This document shows positions 49,578 through 58,739 of a stretch of DNA of 64,000 bases, piece after piece (the stretch's first letter is position 1; the number at the start of each line of letters is the position of its first letter). The position numbers and the translations under genes are program-made. The DNA comes from Allokutzneria oryzae (GTDB lineage Bacteria > Actinomycetota > Actinomycetes > Mycobacteriales > Pseudonocardiaceae): contig NZ_JBHLZU010000018.1 in NCBI RefSeq assembly GCF_042429765.1, positions 1 to 64,000 on the forward strand, given 5' to 3'. The notes under the pieces were generated by a model, which worked only from the letters and a program-made list of their open reading frames with translations, had not been told where the DNA came from and did no database searches.

Positions 49578-51072
49578 GTCCTGCTCCTTGGGAAACGCCT
49601 TCGATCGCCGCGACCAGCTCCCCGTCGGTCCAGCTGTGCGGGAAGCTCGCCGTCACCTCGCCGTGGAACATCACCAGCACCCGGTCGCACGGGCGCAGGT
49701 CGTCGAGCTCGTCGGAGATCACCAGCACCGCCGTGCCCTCCGCCGCGACCCGGTCGACCACGCCGAGCAGCGACTCCTTGGAGCGCACGTCCACGCCCGC
49801 GGTCGGATCGGTCAGCACCAGCACCGCCGGGTCGCTGGAGAGCGCACGGGCCAGCACGACCTTCTGCTGGTTGCCGCCGGAGAGCCCGGACACCGGCTGC
49901 TCGGGCCCCGAGGTCTTGATGCCGAGGTCGGTGATCATCTTCTCGGCGACGGCGCGCTGGCGGGTGGGCGAGATCGCACCCAAGCGGCCCAGCCGGTCGG
50001 TGATCGGCATCGTCGCGTTCTCGCCCACCCCCAGTGTCGGGACCAGCCCCTCCTTGTGCCTGTCCTCCGGCACGAAGCCGATCCCGGCCTTCAGCGCGGC
50101 CGGGACGCTCCCCGGCCGCACCCACGTCTGTCCTACGTGGACGGTTCCAGACGTCGCTTTGCGCAGACCAACGATTGCCTCGCCGAGCTCGACCTTGCCG
50201 CTGCTCGCCGAGCCCGCGACGCCGACGACCTCGCCCGCGCGCACGCTGAGGTCGACGTCCCGGAACGCGCTCGCGCCGAGGCCGGACACCGACAGCACAA
50301 CGGGGGCGTCCGCGGGCAGCGCTGGGCGGGTGTGCCCGACGCGGAGACCGACCGCGTCCCCGGTCATCGCCGCCACCAGGCTGTCGGTGGACAGCTCCGC
50401 CACCGGTCTGGTGAGCACGTGCCGCGCGTCGCGGAACACCGTCACCGTCTGGCAGATCTCGAAGATCTCCTGGAGGTGGTGGGAGATGAACAGGAACGTG
50501 ACGCCGGCGTCCTGGAGGCCGCGCATGCGCTCGAAGAGCCGTTCGATCGCCGGGCCGTCCAGCTGCGCGGTCGGTTCGTCGAGGATGATGAACCGCGCGC
50601 CGAAGGACAGCGCCCTGGCGATCTCCACCAGCTGCCGCTGTTCCACGCTGAGCTCGGCGGCGGGTCGCGAGGGGTCGACCTCGACGCCGTAGGACTCCAG
50701 AACCTCGGAAGCCTTGGTGCGCAAGGACCTCCAGTTGATCAGCGACCGGCGGCCGAGCGACTGCCGGTTGATGAACAGGTTCTCCGCGACCGTGAGCGCC
50801 GGGATGATCGTGGACTTCTGGTAGACGCAGGCGACCCTGCGCCGCCAGGCGTCCCGGTCGGCCAGCGCCGGAGCCGGTTCGCCGTTGAAGCTGACCTCCC
50901 CGGCGTCCGCGCGGTTGAGTCCGGTCAGGATGGAGACCAGGGTGGACTTGCCCGCGCCGTTGCGCCCGACGAGCGCGTGCGACTCCCCGTCGGCGACGGT
51001 GATGCCGACGTCGTCGAGCGCGACGGTCGAACCGTAGCGCTTGGTCACTCCAGTGGCTTGCACTGCGCTCAT
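49570..51072 (-). CDS. Ribose-type sugar ABC transporter ATP-binding protein (two domains)
   Basis: 500 residues with two ABC domains. Domain 1 has GRNGAGKST (about 36-44), the signature LSVEQRQLVEIA (about 141-152) and the Walker B FIILDEPTAQL. Domain 2 has a degenerate Walker A (GSASSGKVE) but a good signature LSGGNQQKVVLA (about 399-410) and LVLTDPTAGVD. Such asymmetry is normal for RbsA-type proteins. It starts just after the lipoprotein stop. Confidence 0.95.
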   Translation of the reverse strand: MSAVQATGVTKRYGSTVALDDVGITVADGESHALVGRNGAGKSTLVSILTGLNRADAGEVSFNGEPAPALADRDAWRRRVACVYQKSTIIPALTVAENLFINRQSLGRRSLINWRSLRTKASEVLESYGVEVDPSRPAAELSVEQRQLVEIARALSFGARFIILDEPTAQLDGPAIERLFERMRGLQDAGVTFLFISHHLQEIFEICQTVTVFRDARHVLTRPVAELSTDSLVAAMTGDAVGLRVGHTRPALPADAPVVLSVSGLGASAFRDVDLSVRAGEVVGVAGSASSGKVELGEAIVGLRKATSGTVHVGQTWVRPGSVPAALKAGIGFVPEDRHKEGLVPTLGVGENATMPITDRLGRLGAISPTRQRAVAEKMITDLGIKTSGPEQPVSGLSGGNQQKVVLARALSSDPAVLVLTDPTAGVDVRSKESLLGVVDRVAAEGTAVLVISDELDDLRPCDRVLVMFHGEVTASFPHSWTDGELVAAIEGVSQGAGHD

Positions 51073-52098
51073 CTACTTGCCGATCTGGTTGCCCCACAGC
51101 TTGGGGTCGTCGACGTTGTCCTTGGTCACCAGCGGCGCGGGCAGCTGGTCCTCCAGCACCCCGTTGCCGACCTCGATGATCGTGCTGTCGTGGTCGGTCG
51201 GGCCCGGCTTGAAGGTCTTGCCCTCGATCGCGGCCTTCGCGTAGAACAGCGCCCACTTCGCGTACGAGTCGGCGGGCTGGGAGACCGTCGCGTCGATCTC
51301 GCCCTTGCGGATCGCGTCGAACTCCTGCGGGATGCCGTCGTTGGAGACGATGGTGATGTGCCGGGGGTCGCCAGCGGGGAACAGCTTGCCCGCCGAGCGC
51401 AGCACCTGGAGCGTGGACGCCAGGTACACGCCACCGGCCTGCATGTAGATCCCGTTGATGTCCGGGTGCTGGGTCAGCCTCGTCTGCAACGCCGCCGCGG
51501 CCTTGGTGTCCAGCCAGTCCGTCGGCTCCTCGAAGACGGTGATGCCGGGGTAGTTCTGCTTCATGCACGAGGCGAACGCCTCGGAGCGGTCCCGGCCGTT
51601 GATCGAGGACAGCGCGCCCTGGAACTCCACGACCTTGCCCTTGTTGCCGAGCTTCTCGCCGAGGTACTTGCACGCCTTCTCGCCGTACGCCTTGTTGTCG
51701 GCGCGCACCACCATGTACGCCTTGCCCTTGTCCGGGCGGGTGTCGACGGTGACGACCGGGATCTTCTTCTGCTCCAGCTGTCCGAGCGTGGTCGCGATGG
51801 CCCCGGTGTCCTGCGGCGCCATCACGATCGCCTTGGCGCCCTGGCTGGTCATGGCCTGGACGTTGGCGACCAGCTTGGCCACGTCGTTCTGCGAGTTCGT
51901 CGGCGACATCAGCCGCACGTCGAGCTCCTTGGCGAACTGCGGCGTGTACTTGATGTAGGAGTTCCAGAAGTCGGAGTCCGCGCGCGGGAAGTCAACGCCG
52001 ATCTGCCCACCGCCGCCCGCCGCGCCACCACCGCAGGCCGCGACGGAGCCGAGCAGGGCGATTCCGGAGACGATGCTGAGGATTCTGCGTCGTTGCAT
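51073..52098 (-). CDS. Ribose-type sugar-binding lipoprotein
   Basis: 341 residues from the ATG at 52098 (GAGGAA Shine-Dalgarno). Lipobox SVAAC with Cys22, a Gly-rich linker, then a periplasmic-binding type 1 fold of the peripla_BP_4 class: IGVDFPRADSDFWNSYI (about 33-49), KAIVMAPQDTGA (about 90-101) and VVTVDTRPDKGK (about 113-124). It is the receptor of the three-gene importer. A 6-deoxy sugar such as L-fucose is the inferred ligand. Confidence 0.93.
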   Translation of the reverse strand: MQRRRILSIVSGIALLGSVAACGGGAAGGGGQIGVDFPRADSDFWNSYIKYTPQFAKELDVRLMSPTNSQNDVAKLVANVQAMTSQGAKAIVMAPQDTGAIATTLGQLEQKKIPVVTVDTRPDKGKAYMVVRADNKAYGEKACKYLGEKLGNKGKVVEFQGALSSINGRDRSEAFASCMKQNYPGITVFEEPTDWLDTKAAAALQTRLTQHPDINGIYMQAGGVYLASTLQVLRSAGKLFPAGDPRHITIVSNDGIPQEFDAIRKGEIDATVSQPADSYAKWALFYAKAAIEGKTFKPGPTDHDSTIIEVGNGVLEDQLPAPLVTKDNVDDPKLWGNQIGK

Positions 52099-52129
52099 GG
52101 AGTTCCTCTTGTGTCGTTGTGGACCCGGT

Positions 52130-52867
52130 TCAGCTGTGCGGCCGCAGCCGCAGCCCGTGCATGCCGCCGTCGACGGCGAGCACGGTGCCCACACTGGCCC
52201 CGGAGAGCGGACTGGCCAAGTAGGTGATCGCTTGTGCCACCTCTTCGGCGGAGACCAACCGGCCGGTGGGCTGGCGGGCCTGGAGCGCGGCCCGCTCCGC
52301 TGCCGGGTCCTCCGCCGCGTCCAGCAGCCTGCCGACCCACGGGGTGTCGACGGTGCCGGGCGCGACGCAGTTGACCCTGATCCCCTCGCGCACGTGGTCG
52401 GCGGCCATGGCCAGCGTGAGCGCGTACACCGCTCCTTTGGAGGCGGAGTACAGCGCGCGCTGGGGCAGCCCCGCCCACGCGGCGATGGAGCAGGTGTTGA
52501 CGATGGCGGCGGACGGGGATCGGCGCAGGTGCGGCAGAGCGGCCCTGCTGACGCGAGCGATGCCGACGACGTTGACGTCGAGCACCCGGTGCCACTCGGC
52601 GTCGTCGTTGGCGCCGACGTCGCCCTGCGCGCCGATCCCGGCGTTGTTGATCAGTACGTCGAGCCGCCCGAAGCGCTCGACGGTCTCGGTGACGGCCGCG
52701 CGGACGGACTCGTCGTCGGTGACGTCGCACCGGATCCCGTCCTGGCCGGGGTTGATGTCCAGCCTCGCGACCCGCGCTCCCCGCTCCTCCAGCTCCTCCG
52801 CCGTGGCGGCTCCGATTCCCGAAGCCCCACCCGTCACCGCCGCCACCAGTCCCTCGAAGTCCCTCAT
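52130..52867 (-). CDS. Short-chain dehydrogenase (2-keto-3-deoxy-L-fuconate dehydrogenase type)
   Basis: About 245 residues. NAD motif TGGASGIG (about 12-19), NNAG (about 76-79), the catalytic serine in CSIAAW and YSASKG for Tyr/Lys (about 142-147). Size and context match the dehydrogenase that oxidises 2-keto-3-deoxyfuconate to the 2,4-diketo acid. ATG at 52867 overlaps the dehydratase stop by one base (a GTG three bases earlier is possible). AAGGGGG is upstream. Confidence 0.88.
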   Translation of the reverse strand: MRDFEGLVAAVTGGASGIGAATAEELEERGARVARLDINPGQDGIRCDVTDDESVRAAVTETVERFGRLDVLINNAGIGAQGDVGANDDAEWHRVLDVNVVGIARVSRAALPHLRRSPSAAIVNTCSIAAWAGLPQRALYSASKGAVYALTLAMAADHVREGIRVNCVAPGTVDTPWVGRLLDAAEDPAAERAALQARQPTGRLVSAEEVAQAITYLASPLSGASVGTVLAVDGGMHGLRLRPHS

Positions 52868-54255
52868 CACGCAGTACCCCCTTCGTCCCCTTCTTCGCCA
52901 TTCGCGGGCTTATGGACGTGTTGCGCCTCTGAAAGTGGTCCATAAGCCCGCGAATGGCCAGGGGTGGGGGCCCAGGCGGGGCCGGAGGGGTAGGTGAAGT
53001 GGTGGAGGGAGGAGGGGCGGAGCTGGGCGGAGAAGCCGGGGGTGGTGGGGGTGGTGTAGCGGCCGTTGCGGACGGTCGCCGGGTCGGTGAAGTGCTCGTG
53101 CAGGTGGTCAACCCACTCGATCACCCGGTTCTCCCAGGTGCCGGAGACCGCGACGAAGTCGAACATCGCCAGGTGCTGGACGAGCTCGCACAGCCCGACC
53201 CCGCCCGCGTGCGGGCAGACCGGGACGCCGAACTTGGCCGCCAGCAACAGGATCGCGATGTTCTCGTTCACGCCGCCGACCCGCGCCGCGTCCAGCTGGA
53301 GCACGTCGATCGCGCCGGAGGCCAGCAGCTGCTTGAACATCACGCGGTTGTGCACGTGCTCGCCGGTGGCGACGCGGATCGGGCGCAGCGCCCGCGCGAT
53401 CGCGAGGTGCCCGAGCACGTCGTCCGGCGAGGTGGGCTCCTCGATCCAGTACGGGTCGAACTCGGCGAGCGCGCTCATCCAGCTCACCGCGTCCGCCACG
53501 TCCCACCTCTGGTTGGCGTCCACCGCGATGCGCACGCCGTCGCCGACCGCCTCGCGCGCCAGCCGCATCCGCCGCACGTCGTCGCCGAGGTCACCGCCCA
53601 CCTTGAGCTTGATCATGTCGAAGCCGTCCGCGACCGCGCTGCGGGCCAGGTGGGTGAGCTTGGCGTCGGAGTAGCCCAACCAGCCCGGCGAGGTGGTGTA
53701 GGCCGGGTACCCCTTGTCCAGCAACAGCTTCGTCCGCTCCGCGCGGCCGGGCTCCGCGGCGCGCAGGATCGCGAGCGCCTCGTCGCGGGTGAGCGCGTCG
53801 CTGAGGTAGCGGAAGTCGACGAGCCCGACGAGCTCCTCCGGCCGCATCTCCGCCAGGAACATCCACAGTGGACGACCGGCGAGCTTGGCCGCGAGATCCC
53901 ACGCGGCGTTGACCACCGCGCCGACCGCCATGTGCACGACGCCCTTCTCCGGGCCGAGCCAGCGCAGCTGCGAGTCCCCGACCAGCTCGCGGGACAACGC
54001 GCCGAGCGCCGCCGCGTCCCTGGGCACCTGCCTGCCGACCACGTGCGGGGCGAGCGCCCGGATCGCCGCCGCCTGCACGTCGTTGCCCCTGCCGATGGTG
54101 AAGGCCAGGCCGTGGCCCTCGGCGTCGGTGTCCGTCCGCAGCACGACGTAGGCGGCCGAGTAGTCCGGATCGGGGTTCATCGCGTCCGAGCCGTCCAGCT
54201 CCCGCGAGGTGGGGAACCGGATGTCCATGACGTCGACGTCGACGATGCGCGCCAT
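52867..54255 (-). CDS. Enolase-superfamily L-fuconate dehydratase with repeat-derived C-terminus
   Basis: 462 residues. Mandelate-racemase subgroup: catalytic lysine in DMIKLKVGGD (about 217-226), metal ligands in VDANQRWD (about 246-253), IEEPTSPDD (about 271-279) and ATGEHVHNRV, and the catalytic histidine in CPHAGGVG. The conserved part ends near residue 428 (YPSGPAW), the expected length of FucD. The last 34 residues are encoded by the palindromic element at 52897-52958 and its flanks and are not family sequence. It dehydrates L-fuconate to 2-keto-3-deoxy-L-fuconate. It starts one base after the stop of the hydrolase gene. Confidence 0.93.
   Translation of the reverse strand: MARIVDVDVMDIRFPTSRELDGSDAMNPDPDYSAAYVVLRTDTDAEGHGLAFTIGRGNDVQAAAIRALAPHVVGRQVPRDAAALGALSRELVGDSQLRWLGPEKGVVHMAVGAVVNAAWDLAAKLAGRPLWMFLAEMRPEELVGLVDFRYLSDALTRDEALAILRAAEPGRAERTKLLLDKGYPAYTTSPGWLGYSDAKLTHLARSAVADGFDMIKLKVGGDLGDDVRRMRLAREAVGDGVRIAVDANQRWDVADAVSWMSALAEFDPYWIEEPTSPDDVLGHLAIARALRPIRVATGEHVHNRVMFKQLLASGAIDVLQLDAARVGGVNENIAILLLAAKFGVPVCPHAGGVGLCELVQHLAMFDFVAVSGTWENRVIEWVDHLHEHFTDPATVRNGRYTTPTTPGFSAQLRPSSLHHFTYPSGPAWAPTPGHSRAYGPLSEAQHVHKPANGEEGDEGGTA
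52897..52958. repeat. Long palindrome, copy 2, inside the dehydratase coding sequence
   Basis: The same perfect 20-base arms as at 7995-8056, with a different loop of the same 22-base length. It lies in the 3' end of the fuconate dehydratase gene and is translated. Confidence 0.9.
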
Positions 54256-54256
54256 G

Positions 54257-55111
54257 TCAGCCCTGCCCCAGTGTCTGCCGCTGCCTGCCGAGGCCGTCGA
54301 TCTCCAGCTCCACCACGTCGCCCGCGCGCAGGTACGGCTTGGGCTCCGGCTGCCCGAGCGCGACGCCCGCCGGAGTACCGGTGTTGATCAGGTCGCCCGG
54401 CCGCAGCACCATGAACCGGCTGACGTAGCGGACCACCTCGGCGACGCTGAAGATCATGTCGCGGGTGCTGCCGTCCTGCCGCTGGACGCCGTTGACCCAC
54501 AGCCGCAGCCCCAGGTCCTGCGGATCGGGCACCTCGTCGGCGGGCACCAGCCACGGCCCGAGCGGGTTGAACGTCTCGCAGGACTTGCCCTTGTCCCAGG
54601 TGCCGCCGCGGTCGAGCTGGAACTCCCGCTCCGAGACGTCGTGCGAGAGCACGTAACCGGCCACATAGGACAGTGGGTCGTCCTCGCCGGTGAGGTAGCG
54701 CGCGGTCCTGCCGATGACGACGCCCAGCTCGACCTCCCAGTCCGTCCTGGTGGAGCCGCGCGGGACCAGCACCTCGTCGTTCGCGCCGACGATCGTGTCC
54801 GGGGCCTTCATGAACACCACCGGTTCAGCGGGGATCGCGGCGCCGGTCTCGGCCGCGTGGTCGCGGTAGTTCAGCCCAATGCAGACGATCTTGCCCGGTG
54901 TGGCGACGGGCGGCCCGACCCGCGGGTCCGCGTCGGCGAGCACGGGCAGCGTTCCCGCCTCCAGCGCGGCGCGCACCACGCCGATGCCCCCGTTGGCGAG
55001 GAAGGCGCCGCCGATGTCGGCGGTCAGCCCACCCAGGTCGTGCAGCACTCCGTCGTCGCCGCGGACCACCGGCCGCTCCGCTCCGGGCGGACCAAGTCGC
55101 ATGAGCTGCAC
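54257..55111 (-). CDS. Fumarylacetoacetate-hydrolase-family enzyme (2,4-diketo-3-deoxy-L-fuconate hydrolase type)
   Basis: 284 residues from the GTG at 55111, which has GAGGAGG eight bases upstream (an ATG three codons later is an alternative). FAH fold: GKIVCIGLNYRDHAAE (about 69-84), the metal site DWEVELGVVIG (about 122-132), HDVSEREFQ, and GDLINTGTPAGVALG (about 241-255). In the non-phosphorylative L-fucose pathway this enzyme splits the diketo acid to pyruvate and lactate. It is the first gene of the nine-gene operon. Confidence 0.9.
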   Translation of the reverse strand: MQLMRLGPPGAERPVVRGDDGVLHDLGGLTADIGGAFLANGGIGVVRAALEAGTLPVLADADPRVGPPVATPGKIVCIGLNYRDHAAETGAAIPAEPVVFMKAPDTIVGANDEVLVPRGSTRTDWEVELGVVIGRTARYLTGEDDPLSYVAGYVLSHDVSEREFQLDRGGTWDKGKSCETFNPLGPWLVPADEVPDPQDLGLRLWVNGVQRQDGSTRDMIFSVAEVVRYVSRFMVLRPGDLINTGTPAGVALGQPEPKPYLRAGDVVELEIDGLGRQRQTLGQG

Positions 55112-55141
55112 TGGCGGTTCCTCCTCGCTGGACGGCTCTCC

Positions 55142-55157
55142 CAGACATCCGATGTAT
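55142..55157. promoter_or_regulatory. Candidate FadR/GntR operator of the sugar operon
   Basis: CAGACATCCGATGTAT contains the perfect half-sites ACATC/GATGT (55145-55155), 34 bases upstream of the first operon gene. Its reverse complement matches the site in front of the FadR-type gene (41336-41349) at 13 of 14 positions. Confidence 0.65.
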
Positions 55158-55367
55158 AACCCTCCGATTCCGCGAAGTCCAGACCCTTCTCGCCAACGAT
55201 CCGCAGGAAGGTCCGATGAATCGACGTGTACCGCCGCATGATCAACTTCTTGTGACAACCGCGCCGACCTCCCCCAACGGGTGGTTCCCCGGCCTTGCGC
55301 CGTCGCCGGGGCCCCGGTACGGGTCTGATGGACCGGTCGGTGATCACCCCCTTCGGAGAGGACGCGC

Positions 55368-58300
55368 ATGGCACGCCGCCGAGGACACACGTTGCGCGGC
55401 GGGGCGGTGGTGCTCGTCGCCGCCCTCGTCGCGACCGGTTTCGCGGGACACGCGACCGCACAGCCCACCCCGCCCGCCGACCCGCTCACCCCGGCGCCGC
55501 CGACCGCGCCGTGGCCCGCGCTGGCCGAGCGCGACCGGGTGGATCCCGACCTGCTCGCGATGGACGGCACCGCAACGGCTTTCGTCGAGCTGACCGAGCG
55601 CCCGCTCGTCGACGTCTACGCCGAGCAGCGCCGCAACCGCGCGACCACGGAGCAGACCGCGCAAGCCGTGCGCGCCAACCGCGACCGGATGAGCCAGCAG
55701 GCCGACCGCGTGGTCAAGGCGCTCGGCTCCGGCGGCACGGAGCTCTACCGCACCAGCAACGCGCTCAGCGGCCTCATGGTCAGCGGGGAGGCGCGCAAGC
55801 TGGCCGCGCTCGGCGAGCTGCCAGAAGTCCGCTCCGTGCGCCGCAGCCTGCCGACCGGCCGGATGAACGCGAGCGCGGCGCAGCTCACGAAGGCCGTCAC
55901 CGCGTGGAAGTCCACCGGGCGGCTCGGCGAGAACATCCGCATCGGCATCGTCGACGACGGCGTGGACTACACGCACGCGACCTTCGGCGGACCGGGCACC
56001 AAGGCGGCGTACAAGGCGATCGACTCCACCAAGACCGATCCCTCGTACTTCCCCACCGCCAAGGTGGTCGGCGGGACCGACCTCGCGGGCGACGACTACG
56101 ACGCCTCCGGCCGCTTCGGCTCGCGCACCCCGAAGCCGGACCCGAACCCGTTGGCCTGCGGGCAGCACGGCACGCACGTCGCGGGCACCGCCGCCGGGTA
56201 CGGCGTGAACGGCGACGGCAGCACCTTCAAGGGCGACTACAACACCCTTGGCGGCCAGCAGCTCGCCGGGATGCGGATCGGACCGGGCACCGCGCCCAAG
56301 GCGAAGATCTACGCCTACAAGGTCTTCGGCTGCAAGGGCAGCACCAGCGTCACGTCCAAGGCGATGGACCTGGTGCTCGACCCCAACGGCGACGGCGACT
56401 TCAGCGACCGGCTGGACGTGGTGAACCTGTCGCTCGGCACCGACTTCGGCACCCCGGACACCCCCGAGAACAAGATCATCAAGACCCTGGCCGAGCACGG
56501 CGTTCTGGTGGTCGCGGCCAACGGCAACGGCGGCGACATCAACGACGTCGGCGGCTCCCCGGCCAACGCACCGTCCACATTGGCCGTCGCGAACACCAGG
56601 GACGCCTACGCGCTGCGGGACGGACTCGACGTCACCGCTCCGTCCACAGTGGCCGGTCGCAAGGCCGGTCAGTACAGCTCGGAGTACACCGGCTTCGACT
56701 CGCTGGACCTCACCAGGCAGGTCGTGACGATGTCGGACGAGGCCAACAAGGACGGCTGCAAGGCCTACTCCGCCTCGGACAAGGCAGCGGCCGCCGACAA
56801 GATCGTCTGGCTGGACTGGGACGACGACGACGCCACCCGCAAGTGCGGCTCGGCGGTGCGCGCCAACAACGCAGAGGCCGCCGGCGCCAAGGCGGTCCTG
56901 TTGCCCAGCACGGTCTTCGAGTTCACCGCGGGCATCGCGGGCAACAAGAACGTCCCGATGTTCCAGCTCACCCGCCAGGCCAGCGAGCAGCTGCGCCCGG
57001 TGCTCGGCCAGCTGAGCGTGCGGCTGCGCGGCTCGCTGCGCGGCTCGACCCCCAACGTCGAGCCGAAGATCGCCGACACCGTGACGCCGTCCTCCTCCCG
57101 CGGCGGCCGAGGGCCGGCGGTGAAGCCGGACGTGGCCGCCCCCGGCGACACGATCTCCTCGGCGAAGGCGGGCAGCGGCAACGAGGTCCTCGTACTCGGC
57201 GGCACCTCCATGGCCAGCCCGCACGTCGCGGGCATCGCCGCGCTGGTCCGCCAGGCGCACCCGGACTGGAGCCCGGAGGAGGTCAAGGCGTCGGTGATGA
57301 ACACCGCGACCGCGACCATCACCGCGGCGGCGGACAAGAAGGTCGCGGAGGGCCCGCAGCGGGTCGGCTCCGGCCGCGTCGACGCGCTCGCCGCGCAGCA
57401 GAACCAGATCCTGGCGATGGCCGACGACGACTCGCGTTCGGTCAGCGTCTCCTTCGGCACCGTCGAGGTGATCGACCGGGTCCGCGCGACCAGGACCGTC
57501 AAGGTCGTCAACAAGGGCGACCGGGCCGCCCGCGTGAAGATCGACTACGTCGCGGCGACCAAGATGCCCGGAGTCCGCTATGAGGTCACGCCGAACGAGC
57601 TGGAGCTAGGGCCGAAGCTGACCAGGACCTTCACCGTCACACTGCGGATCGACGACGCGCGGATGCTGCGCAAGGCCATCGACCCGACGATGGACGAGAA
57701 GCAGGGCGGAAAGGCCCGGCAGTTCCTCGCCGACTCCTCAGGCTGGCTGACCGTCACGCCCAACGGCGGTTCCCCGCTGCGGGTCCCGGTCTACGCGGCG
57801 CCGAAGCCGGTCGCGCAGATGACCGCGCAGAAGCTGGACGTCGGCGCGCAGCGGCTGGTCTCACTGACCGGCCGCGCGCTCGACCAAGGCACCGGCGGCC
57901 AGGCGTACCGCTCGCTGGTCAGCGTCTTCGAGCTGCACGGCAGTTCGCCGCAGCAGCGCGAGTGCGGCGGCACCGTGGTCGACAACTGCACGATCAACCA
58001 GACGGCGCGCGGCGGCGACCTGCGGTGGTTCGGCGCGAACAGCACGCCGCAGGGGCTGGTCACCTTCGGCATCGCGACCTGGGGCGACTGGGCGAGCCTC
58101 GGCGGCAACACGGTGCCGTTCATCGACATCGACACCAACGGCGACAACAAGCCGGACCGCCGGGTCGAGGTCGGCAGGCAGCCGCAGACCGACCTGCTGC
58201 TGGCGCAGACCCGAGACCTGACCAATCGCCAGCCGGACGGCACGTACGCGCTCATCGAGGCCCAACCGGTCAACACCCAGTACGGCGACGTGGACACCAA

Positions 58301-58646
58301 CGTCTACGACACCAACGTGATCGCGTTGCCGACCTCGTTGAAGGCGCTCGGGATCGCACCGGGGGCGACCTCGGCCCCGCTGAAGTACGTGATCGGCGTC
58401 CGGGGGTACTACGTGGCGCCGAGCGACTCCGACGGCCTGCTCGACACGAGCGGCACGCCGGTGACGTACGACCCGCTGAAGCCGGGTGTGGTGATCGGGT
58501 CGGCCCCCGCCGTGGCGCACCTCGCGCGCGACCGGGCGACGCTGCAGGTCAAGCCGGGGCCTGGCACCACGCCCAAGGAACTGCTGGTGCTGCACCACCA
58601 CAACCTGCGCGGTCAGCGCGCCGCGCTGGTGCCGATGCAGCCGTAG
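55368..58646 (+). CDS. Large secreted subtilisin-family (S8) serine protease
   Basis: 1092 residues. Signal peptide ending A-T-A-Q near 32, then an inhibitor_I9-like propeptide (about 65-165). The S8 domain has IVDDGVDYTHA (about 199-209, Asp), GQHGTHVAGTA (about 265-275, His) and GTSMASPHVAG (about 611-621, Ser). A PA-type insert (about 435-560) sits between His and Ser. About 450 residues of C-terminal Fn3-like and beta-rich domains follow, as in the long extracellular subtilases of actinomycetes. It is expected to digest extracellular protein. It is monocistronic. Confidence 0.95.
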   Translation: MARRRGHTLRGGAVVLVAALVATGFAGHATAQPTPPADPLTPAPPTAPWPALAERDRVDPDLLAMDGTATAFVELTERPLVDVYAEQRRNRATTEQTAQAVRANRDRMSQQADRVVKALGSGGTELYRTSNALSGLMVSGEARKLAALGELPEVRSVRRSLPTGRMNASAAQLTKAVTAWKSTGRLGENIRIGIVDDGVDYTHATFGGPGTKAAYKAIDSTKTDPSYFPTAKVVGGTDLAGDDYDASGRFGSRTPKPDPNPLACGQHGTHVAGTAAGYGVNGDGSTFKGDYNTLGGQQLAGMRIGPGTAPKAKIYAYKVFGCKGSTSVTSKAMDLVLDPNGDGDFSDRLDVVNLSLGTDFGTPDTPENKIIKTLAEHGVLVVAANGNGGDINDVGGSPANAPSTLAVANTRDAYALRDGLDVTAPSTVAGRKAGQYSSEYTGFDSLDLTRQVVTMSDEANKDGCKAYSASDKAAAADKIVWLDWDDDDATRKCGSAVRANNAEAAGAKAVLLPSTVFEFTAGIAGNKNVPMFQLTRQASEQLRPVLGQLSVRLRGSLRGSTPNVEPKIADTVTPSSSRGGRGPAVKPDVAAPGDTISSAKAGSGNEVLVLGGTSMASPHVAGIAALVRQAHPDWSPEEVKASVMNTATATITAAADKKVAEGPQRVGSGRVDALAAQQNQILAMADDDSRSVSVSFGTVEVIDRVRATRTVKVVNKGDRAARVKIDYVAATKMPGVRYEVTPNELELGPKLTRTFTVTLRIDDARMLRKAIDPTMDEKQGGKARQFLADSSGWLTVTPNGGSPLRVPVYAAPKPVAQMTAQKLDVGAQRLVSLTGRALDQGTGGQAYRSLVSVFELHGSSPQQRECGGTVVDNCTINQTARGGDLRWFGANSTPQGLVTFGIATWGDWASLGGNTVPFIDIDTNGDNKPDRRVEVGRQPQTDLLLAQTRDLTNRQPDGTYALIEAQPVNTQYGDVDTNVYDTNVIALPTSLKALGIAPGATSAPLKYVIGVRGYYVAPSDSDGLLDTSGTPVTYDPLKPGVVIGSAPAVAHLARDRATLQVKPGPGTTPKELLVLHHHNLRGQRAALVPMQP

Positions 58647-58653
58647 CACCCGA

Positions 58654-58696
58654 AGGGCCTACTTGTCGTGGCCAAGATTCACGATAAGTAGGCCCT
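58654..58696. terminator. Terminator after the subtilase gene
   Basis: 17-base arms (58654-58670 and 58680-58696, one mismatch) with a 9-base loop, followed by TATTGGTCTTTTT. This is the most classical intrinsic terminator in the window. Confidence 0.92.
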
Positions 58697-58739
58697 TATT
58701 GGTCTTTTTCCCACGGAAGCGCGCGGTTAGGGTCGGTGC

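Noticed and set aside
49570..51072. Degenerate second Walker A in the sugar ABC ATPase as an anomaly
   Set aside because: Asymmetric second domains are normal in the RbsA/XylG type of two-domain ATPases.
49087..52227. 1046-codon plus-strand frame opposite the ABC transporter genes
   Set aside because: The real minus-strand genes show Walker motifs, membrane segments and a lipobox. The plus-strand translation is compositionally biased and has no recognisable domain.
55344..57260. 638-codon minus-strand frame opposite the subtilase
   Set aside because: The plus strand has a signal peptide and the full Asp/His/Ser triad. The minus-strand frame is a shadow.
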